Positions 58,507-64,000 of a stretch of 64,000 bases of DNA are shown here, piece after piece (positions within the stretch are counted from its first letter, which is position 1; each line of letters opens with the position of its first letter). The position numbers were made by a program, and so were the translations under genes. The notes under the pieces are model-generated. The model was given only the letters and a program-made list of their open reading frames with translations, did no database searches and was not told the origin of the DNA. The stretch is from Achromobacter agilis (lineage in GTDB: Bacteria; Pseudomonadota; Gammaproteobacteria; Burkholderiales; Burkholderiaceae_B), in assembly GCF_900496965.1 (NCBI RefSeq), contig NZ_UFQB01000009.1, positions 124,001 to 188,000 on the forward strand, read 5' to 3'.

Positions 58507-59523
58507 CTATTGCAGCCGGATGCCGGCAAGCTTCACGAGTTCCGCGTACCGCTTGGCCTCGCTGCGGCAGTACGCGTCGAAGTGTTCCGGCGTATCGCCT
58601 ATCGGCATGGCCTGCGCCTCGATCAGGCGGGTTCGCACGTCCGGCTGCTGCAGGATGCCGCTGACCGTGCGGTAAAGGCGCGCGATCAGATTCGGGGGCG
58701 TTTTCGCCGGGACCCACATGCCGTACCAGGTGCTGAGGTTGACCGTCGGGTAGCCGAGTTCGGCGAAGGTCGGCACGTCCGGCAGCGCGGCCACGCGTTG
58801 CGGCGCGGTGACGGCCAGCGCGCGCAGCTTGCCACCCTTCACCAAGGCGATCGACGATGGCATGGAGTCCAGCATGTAGGTGACCTGGCCGCCGACGACA
58901 TCCGTCAGCGCGGGGGCGCTGCCTTTGTACGGCACGTGGGTTACGTCGAGTTTGGCCGCCGCTTTGAACGCTTCGCCGGCCAGATGCCCGGGCGTGCCAT
59001 TGCTGGACGAGGCGAAGTTGTGGCGGCCGGGCTGGGAGCGGACCAGGGCGATCAGGTCCGCCACCGAGCGCACCGGGGAATTGGCGCTGACGATCAATTG
59101 GATGGGCGTGGAGGCCAGGTTGGTGATGCCGCTGAAGTCCTTCAGCGGATCGTGCGACATGTTGGGGTACAGCGAAGGATTGATCAGCTGCCCCGACACA
59201 TTGATGAGCAGCGTGTAGCCGTCCGGCGCGGCCTTGGCCACCATGTCGGCGCCTATCATGCCGCTGGCGCCCGGGCGGTTCTCGATGACGACGGATTGGC
59301 CGAGCTTCTCGGAGAGCGTGGCCGAGACGATGCGGCCGACGATATCGGTCGGGCCGCCGGGCGGATAGGGGATGACGACCCGCAGCGGCTTGGACGGGTA
59401 ATCGCTTGCGGCCAGCGCGCGGGCGCCGCCGCCGATGACGCTCAGGGCCGCGCCGGCGGTGCCGATGAGCAGGCGGCGCCTGGTGGGACTGACGGCTGCC
59501 TTAGCGTGAACGGATGGTTCCAT
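58507..59523 (-). CDS. Bug family periplasmic solute-binding protein
   Basis: 338 aa with an unusual long N-region and a Tat-like motif (SPTRRRLLIGTAG) in its signal peptide, ending ARALAASDYPSKPLR. Bug motifs: YPSKPLRVVIPYPPGGPTDIVGR, VIENRPGASGMIGADMV, KAAPDGYTLLI, HVPYKGSAPALTDVVGG and LPDVPTFAELGYP. It may be exported by the Tat route. It is the last gene of the four-gene operon with CaiB and UGSC-type genes. Confidence 0.92.
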   Translation of the reverse strand: MEPSVHAKAAVSPTRRRLLIGTAGAALSVIGGGARALAASDYPSKPLRVVIPYPPGGPTDIVGRIVSATLSEKLGQSVVIENRPGASGMIGADMVAKAAPDGYTLLINVSGQLINPSLYPNMSHDPLKDFSGITNLASTPIQLIVSANSPVRSVADLIALVRSQPGRHNFASSSNGTPGHLAGEAFKAAAKLDVTHVPYKGSAPALTDVVGGQVTYMLDSMPSSIALVKGGKLRALAVTAPQRVAALPDVPTFAELGYPTVNLSTWYGMWVPAKTPPNLIARLYRTVSGILQQPDVRTRLIEAQAMPIGDTPEHFDAYCRSEAKRYAELVKLAGIRLQ

Positions 59524-59561
59524 GGTTTGTCTCCCTTGTCGCCTTCTTGTGTGGGAACAGC

Positions 59562-60794
59562 TCAGGGTCCGACTGCGATCGCGCCATTGCGCCGCAGTTC
59601 GGCAAGCGCCTGCGGCGCCAGTCCGAGCACTTCGCGCAGTACCGGCTCTGTGTGGGAGCCCAGCACCGGTGGAGCGCTGCGGTATTCCACGGGTGTCGCT
59701 GAAAGATGCAGCGGGTTGCCGACCAGGTCGGCACAGCCCGCTTGCGCGTCCGGCATCGGCACGCGCATGCCGCGCTGCAGGACCTGCGGGTCGGCGAACA
59801 CCTCGGCCAGGCCATTGATGGGGCCGCAAGGCACCCCCAGCGCCTCCAGCTCGCGCAGCCAGTGCGCGCTGGGATACAGCGCCATTCGCGCCTGGATCAA
59901 CGGGATCAGCGTGTCGCGCGAAGCCAGCCGCGCGGTGTTGTTGGCGTAGTGCGGATCGTCCGCCAGGTCCGGCAGGCCGAGCGCGCCGCAGAACTTGCGG
60001 AACTGCGTGTCGTTGCCCACGGTAACGATGACGTAGCCGTCGCGGGTGGCGAAATCCTGGTACGGCACGATGTTGGGGTGAGCGTTGCCCAGGCGCGCCG
60101 GTTCGCGGCCGCTGGCCAGGAAGTTCATGGCCTGGTTGGCCAGCACGGCGACCTGCACGTCCAGCAGGGCCACATCGACATGCTGGCCCTCGCCCGTGCG
60201 GTCGCGGTGCGCCAGCGCCGCCTGGATGCCGGCGGTGGCGTACAGGCCGGTCAGGATGTCAGTGAGCGCCACGCCTACCTTCAACGGCCCGGCGCCGGGC
60301 TGGCCGTCTTCGCGGCCGGTGATGCTCATCAGGCCGCCCATGCCCTGGACCAGGAAGTCGTAGCCGGGGCGGCCAGCGTAAGGCCCGCTCTGCCCAAAAC
60401 CCGTAATAGAGCAGTACACCAGGCCCGGATGCGCGCGCTTCAGCGTGTCGTAGTCCAGGCCGTAGGCCTGCAGGCCGCCCACTTTGAAGTTCTCGATGAA
60501 GACGTCGCACTGCGCCGCCAACGCCGCCACCAGACGCCGGCCTTCGGGCGTGGCGATGTCGACGGCGACGGATTTCTTGTTGCGGTTGGCGCCGGCGAAA
60601 TAGGCCGATTGCGCCACCTCGCCCCATTGGGGATCGCTGATCCACGGCGGCCCCCAACCGCGGGTATCGTCGCCCAGGCCGGGGCGCTCGATCTTGATGA
60701 CTTCCGCGCCCAGGTCGGCCAGCAACTGGCTGGCCCAGGGGCCGGCCAGCACGCGCGAAAGGTCCAGCACCCGCAAGTGCGACAGTGCGCCCAT
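59562..60794 (-). CDS. CaiB/BaiF CoA-transferase family protein
   Basis: 410 aa, class III CoA-transferase. Start at 60794 (MGALSHLRVLDLSRVLAGPWASQLLADLGAEVIKIERP), typical of the family. The catalytic Asp is in GRPGYDFLVQGMGGLMSITG near 170; further motifs: ENFKVGGLQAYGLDY, GQHVDVALLDVQVAVL and the C-terminal GVPCGPINGLAEVFADPQV. It moves CoA between acids, so it would activate the imported acid. Distances to neighbours of 38 and 49 bp indicate one operon. Confidence 0.93.
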   Translation of the reverse strand: MGALSHLRVLDLSRVLAGPWASQLLADLGAEVIKIERPGLGDDTRGWGPPWISDPQWGEVAQSAYFAGANRNKKSVAVDIATPEGRRLVAALAAQCDVFIENFKVGGLQAYGLDYDTLKRAHPGLVYCSITGFGQSGPYAGRPGYDFLVQGMGGLMSITGREDGQPGAGPLKVGVALTDILTGLYATAGIQAALAHRDRTGEGQHVDVALLDVQVAVLANQAMNFLASGREPARLGNAHPNIVPYQDFATRDGYVIVTVGNDTQFRKFCGALGLPDLADDPHYANNTARLASRDTLIPLIQARMALYPSAHWLRELEALGVPCGPINGLAEVFADPQVLQRGMRVPMPDAQAGCADLVGNPLHLSATPVEYRSAPPVLGSHTEPVLREVLGLAPQALAELRRNGAIAVGP

Positions 60795-60843
60795 CTTTCC
60801 CCTCCCCGTTTGCGCCGCGGCGCGCCGCGATGGAACGCCGCCG

Positions 60844-61422
60844 CTACTGAAGCGCCACGCGCAGCGCCATTGGCGCTTTGGTTCCCAGCCAGACCTGTTG
60901 CGCCTGCTCCTTGATCTGCGCCACGCGCTGCGCGATTTCATCGGCCGTGATGGAGCTGACCGGGTGCGCGATCACGACGGGCTCCAACGTCTTCATGCCG
61001 ATGGCCTGCCGCGTCAGTTCGGTTTCACGCGCGAACTCGGTGGTGATGATGACCGCGCTGGGCAGGCCCAGGCGTTCCAGCGCGATCGAGTCGCGCACGC
61101 AGGCCGAGCAGCACGAGCCGCAATCGCCGATGGCGGTCAGCACGATGTCGTTCTCGGCCGCGATGCGCGCGATCAATTCAGGCGCCGCGTCTTTGGAGAA
61201 GCTGTGCTTGACGTAGTAGTTCACCTCGGCGAATCCAATCGCTTCGCTCAAGGCGGCGACGGCGCCGCGCAACAGCTTGTTGGCATTCCATTTGGAGTTG
61301 TCCAGAATGCCCAGGCGCAGGCCGGCCAGGCTTTTCTTGCGCGCCGACACCGGCGCGTCCTCGAAGCGCAGCACGCCGCGCGGATCGAATACCGCGACTT
61401 TTTCCGCGTCATTCATCAACAT
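60844..61422 (-). CDS. UGSC family (seleno)protein homologue, Cys form
   Basis: 192 aa. The family motif appears as CGSC (Cys101-Gly-Ser-Cys104), followed by Cys105 and Cys108, in AIGDCGSCCSACVRD; the selenoprotein members have U in the first position. Helical and beta elements (LRLGILDNSKWNANKLLRG, VIITTEFARETELTRQAIG) suggest a Rossmann-like fold. Role: probably a redox or thiolate-based step, not established. GGAGAGAGAC upstream is a good ribosome-binding site. The gene follows a 370-aa partner (33 bp gap). Confidence 0.82.
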   Translation of the reverse strand: MLMNDAEKVAVFDPRGVLRFEDAPVSARKKSLAGLRLGILDNSKWNANKLLRGAVAALSEAIGFAEVNYYVKHSFSKDAAPELIARIAAENDIVLTAIGDCGSCCSACVRDSIALERLGLPSAVIITTEFARETELTRQAIGMKTLEPVVIAHPVSSITADEIAQRVAQIKEQAQQVWLGTKAPMALRVALQ

Positions 61423-61455
61423 GTCTCTCTCCTGGTTTCGCAGGCCGCTGCCTGG

Positions 61456-62568
61456 CTAGATGGCGCAGGCGCCGCTGGTGCAATCGGAACTCTCGGCGTT
61501 CGCGCCGTCGACCGCGCGCAGCACCGGCGTGCTCATGCTGCCCCAGCCCGGGATCAGCACGGAGAAGCGGCCGGCCTCGCCGCCCATCACGAATAGATGG
61601 ATATGGTCGGGGCTGTGCACGATGGGGATGCGGGTGTCGTCCTCGCGCTTGTAGTACTTGGGCAGGTTGCGGTTGTAGACCTTGCCGTAGCGGTGGCCGT
61701 AAGCGAGGTCGATGAAGCGGTTGCCGTGATTGACGTACAGGTAGTTGCGCACGTCGGCGCGGGACCAGCCATATTTGCCGATGGTCTGCGCGTGCTCCAG
61801 GCCCAGCACCACGGCGATATGGCCGCCCAGCACCGCGCTGTTGGAGGCGATGGTGCTCATGGCCGAGCACATCGTATCGAGGATGCCTTCGGGGTCGTTC
61901 GAGATATGGTTGGTCACGCTGTGCGGGGCCTCGGCCGCCATCGCGAAGACGGTGGAGTCCTCGGGTTTGTAGCCGTGCTCCACGTGATACGGCGCCAGCG
62001 GGCTTTGCAGTTCGTTCTCGCAGACGCAGTAGGTGTATTTGCCGGGGTGACCCAGCGTGCTCTTGTCCAGGTCGCCGGGCCAGCCGCCGCCCACGTTGAG
62101 CATGATGAGGCGCAAGGCCCGGCCGATGGTGGCGTTGGCGCGGTTGCCGGAGCCGAAAGCGTTGACGCCGCCGTTCATGCCGATTTCGCGGGCGATCGGC
62201 CCGTTGACCACGAGCAGGGGCGAGGCCACGTGCGTGGTTGCTTGCACCCCGTTGAGGTTGAAGGCCTGGTCGGTAATGGCCTTTACGCCCGCCAGCACCA
62301 CCGGCGCGTATTCGGCCTTGCAGCCGGCCATCACCATGTTGATGGCCAGGACTTCACGCGTAAGCTCGCCCCAGCGCGGTGCGACGCGGGCTTCTACGAA
62401 GTCTGCGTCCCCGCCCAGCCGGGCCACGATCTCGTCGATCTTTTCCCGGGTCGGCGGCACAACCGGCAAGCCGTCGGTGAAGCCCCGCTCGTAGTAGTAC
62501 TCGACCAGGTCTATTCCGGCCGGCACCATGCTCACGGGCGATGCCTTGGTTTGCATAACCGCACTCAT
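61456..62568 (-). CDS. Conserved protein of unknown function, UGSC partner, 370 aa
   Basis: Not assigned to a named enzyme. IDLVEYYYERGFTDGLPVVPPTREKIDEIVARLGG opens the protein; GCKAEYAPVVLAGVKAITD, NGVQATTHVASPLLVVNGPIAREIGMN and FGSGNRANATIGRALRLIMLNVGGG form the core; GHIAVVLGLEHAQTIGKYGWSRADVRNYLY follows; the C-terminus is rich in Cys (SSDCTSGACAI). Start 62568 has GAGGAGAGATT upstream. It is soluble and cytosolic. It is the first gene of the operon, in front of the UGSC protein. Terminal Cys may bind a metal or take part in thiol exchange. Confidence 0.8.
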   Translation of the reverse strand: MSAVMQTKASPVSMVPAGIDLVEYYYERGFTDGLPVVPPTREKIDEIVARLGGDADFVEARVAPRWGELTREVLAINMVMAGCKAEYAPVVLAGVKAITDQAFNLNGVQATTHVASPLLVVNGPIAREIGMNGGVNAFGSGNRANATIGRALRLIMLNVGGGWPGDLDKSTLGHPGKYTYCVCENELQSPLAPYHVEHGYKPEDSTVFAMAAEAPHSVTNHISNDPEGILDTMCSAMSTIASNSAVLGGHIAVVLGLEHAQTIGKYGWSRADVRNYLYVNHGNRFIDLAYGHRYGKVYNRNLPKYYKREDDTRIPIVHSPDHIHLFVMGGEAGRFSVLIPGWGSMSTPVLRAVDGANAESSDCTSGACAI

Positions 62569-62710
62569 GGGAATCTCTCCTCGTTGCTGTCGGATGACGT
62601 TGAGACGAGCATAGGAGTGCGGGCTTATCTATAACAAGAACAATCTATTTCTCTAAATGATTGTGTAAAACGCATAAATTGATTTGCTGCGGCGCACCGA
62701 CAGCAGAAAA

Positions 62711-62737
62711 AAACGGGGCGGCCCGTGAGCCGCCCCG
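62711..62737 (-). terminator. Intrinsic terminator after the carboxylase gene
   Basis: 9-bp stem CGGGGCGGC / GCCGCCCCG (62714-62722 with 62729-62737), followed on the minus strand by a T-run (the A-run at 62707-62713). It lies 38 bp beyond the stop of the carboxylase gene. 62569-62700 holds the promoter region of the UGSC operon. Confidence 0.85.
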
Positions 62738-62774
62738 ATCCGTTCAAGCGGCGCTAACCGCCGCTGGCATGGGC

Positions 62775-64000
62775 TTATTCGCCGATCGCCACCAGCTCCG
62801 CGCCTTCCGTTACCTGGTCGCCCACGGCATAGAACACTTCCTCCACCTTGCCGTCCGCAGGGGCGGAGATGGTGTGCTCCATCTTCATGGCTTCCATGAC
62901 CAGCAGGGGCTGGCCTTTCTCGACGGTGTCGCCGGCCTTGACCGAGATGGAAATGATCTTGCCCGGCATGGGCGCGGTCAGCCCGCCGCCGTGTTCGCCC
63001 TGCGTGTCTTGCGAATGCGCCAGCGGGTCGTAGAGCTCCAGCATGTGGGAGCCGGCGTCGGTGAAGACGTTGGCGCGGCCGGCATGCAGCACCACCGTGC
63101 CGGCGCTTTCGTGGCCGTCGAGCGTGATGCGCAGGCCGTAGGCGAGGTTCGGGTTGGCGCTGGCGTGGGCGCGCCACAGGAAGGCCTGCGGGCCGTCGCC
63201 GCAGTCCAGCGTCCAGGCCGCGCCGTCGCGCGCGATGACCGCCTTGCGGGCCGTGCCGTTGTCCACCCATTGCAGTTCACGGTGGTAGCGGCCGCCCAGG
63301 CGCCAGCCGTCGCGGGCGTCCCAGGGATCGGCGCCGGCCTTGCCCGTCGCGCCCAGGCCCTGGCGCACGAGCACCGCGGCGCTGGCCAGGGCCAGTACCG
63401 AAGCGCTGGCGGCTTCGGGCTCGGGCAGCAGCGTGGCGCGCTGGCGCTCGATGAGGCCGGTGTCCAGGTCGGCGGCGGCGAAGGCGCTGTCCTTCATCAG
63501 CCGCGACAGGAACGCGACGTTGGTCTGCACGCCCACGGCCTGAGTCTGCGCCAGGGCCTGCAGCATACGGGCGCGGGCCTGGTCGCGGTCCGCGCCATGC
63601 ACGATCAGCTTGGCGATCATGGGGTCGTAGTAAGGCGTGATCGTGTCGCCCATGCGCACGCCGCCGTCGACCCGGATGTCGCCGTTGGTGAACGCTGTGT
63701 GCGCCGGCAGGCCCAGGTAGGCCAGGGTGCCGATGGACGGCAGGAAGCCCTTCTCGGGGTTCTCGGCGTAGATGCGGGCCTCGATGGCGTGGCCCTGGAT
63801 GCGCAGGTCTTCCTGGCGCGCGGGCAGCGGCTGGCCGGCAGCCACGCGCAGCTGCCATTCCACCAGGTCGTGCCCCGTGATCATTTCAGTGACCGGGTGC
63901 TCGACCTGCAGGCGCGTGTTCATTTCCATGAAATAGAAGCGGCCATCGGGCTCGGCGATGAATTCCACCGTGCCCGCGCCCACGTAGCCCACGGCGCGCG
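62775..64000 (-). CDS. Acyl-CoA carboxylase biotin-containing subunit, C-terminal part
   Basis: About 408 residues present; the 5' end lies outside the window. Biotin carboxylase C-terminal half: AGTVEFIAEPDGRFYFMEMNTRLQVEHPVTEMITGHDLVEWQLRVA, PYYDPMIAKLIVHGADRDQA; then a linker domain and the biotinyl domain with EAMKMEH near the end (biotin Lys). The layout fits methylcrotonyl-CoA carboxylase alpha (leucine degradation) or a related acetyl/propionyl-CoA carboxylase; distinguishing these needs the missing part and the beta subunit. Confidence 0.92.
   Translation of the reverse strand, partial: RAVGYVGAGTVEFIAEPDGRFYFMEMNTRLQVEHPVTEMITGHDLVEWQLRVAAGQPLPARQEDLRIQGHAIEARIYAENPEKGFLPSIGTLAYLGLPAHTAFTNGDIRVDGGVRMGDTITPYYDPMIAKLIVHGADRDQARARMLQALAQTQAVGVQTNVAFLSRLMKDSAFAAADLDTGLIERQRATLLPEPEAASASVLALASAAVLVRQGLGATGKAGADPWDARDGWRLGGRYHRELQWVDNGTARKAVIARDGAAWTLDCGDGPQAFLWRAHASANPNLAYGLRITLDGHESAGTVVLHAGRANVFTDAGSHMLELYDPLAHSQDTQGEHGGGLTAPMPGKIISISVKAGDTVEKGQPLLVMEAMKMEHTISAPADGKVEEVFYAVGDQVTEGAELVAIGE

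Noticed and set aside
1-64000. CRISPR arrays, tRNA or rRNA genes, prophage att sites
   Set aside because: No regularly spaced repeats, cloverleaf-like sequence with CCA-type ends, or conserved rRNA stretches were noticed by eye; a tRNAscan or CRISPR search could still find a missed item.

Overview
The window looks like a chromosome segment of a high-GC betaproteobacterium of the family Alcaligenaceae, most likely Achromobacter or a close Bordetella relative. The grounds are six stand-alone Bug-type solute receptors, smg and gluQ homologues, GC-rich codon use, and a D-threonine aldolase that (from memory) closely resembles the characterised Alcaligenes xylosoxidans enzyme. No rRNA, tRNA or CRISPR array was seen.

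Layout. 0-4.3 kb: 5' part of gluQ, smg, and a TAXI-type TRAP transporter (receptor plus fused permease). 4.5-9.6 kb: D-threonine aldolase with a hypothetical partner, an entericidin-like lipoprotein, a CsbD-like protein, a PAS-PAS-PAS-LuxR regulator and a Pro/Gly-rich small protein. 9.7-17 kb: an orphan Bug receptor, an acetylornithine-type aminotransferase, then Bug / creatinase-like M24 hydrolase / LysR / GAF protein / Bug, with a shared 16-bp motif in front of both arms. 17-23.9 kb is an accessory patch: a Fic protein with iterated operators, a TonB-receptor scrap, a truncated SMC-like ATPase, an IS4-family remnant, a truncated copy of the aminotransferase, an AT-rich DUF2971 gene, a complete IS4-family element and two unknown genes. 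24-28.3 kb: a FecI-FecR-TonB receptor iron-uptake module behind a Fur-like palindrome. 28.4-33.2 kb: methyltransferase, secreted proteins, decayed remnants and an SDR.

33.2-46.2 kb is one tightly packed minus-strand cluster read from an IclR regulator: thiolase-like protein, DUF35 protein, Bug, NDP-forming acyl-CoA synthetase, second Bug, split AtuA, SDR, acyl-CoA dehydrogenase, APH-like kinase and AMP-forming acyl-CoA synthetase. It looks like a complete uptake, activation and degradation pathway for an unidentified organic acid. 46.4-49.8 kb: a degenerate ABC ATPase and small unknown genes, one with an 11-bp poly-G/C tract upstream. 49.8-53.9 kb: a second FecI-FecR-receptor module. 54-57.4 kb: TetR with a divergent MFS pump and a second MFS carrier. 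57.5-62.6 kb: a LysR regulator and a four-gene operon Bug / CaiB-type CoA-transferase / UGSC-family protein / 370-aa protein of unknown function. The window ends in the C-terminal part of a biotin-containing acyl-CoA carboxylase subunit.

The best candidates for undescribed biology are the UGSC operon, the thiolase-like/DUF35 acyl-CoA cluster, the possible poly-C switch at 48.55 kb and the creatinase-like M24 hydrolase under the LysR repeat. All functional readings come from inspecting the sequence; no database search was run.
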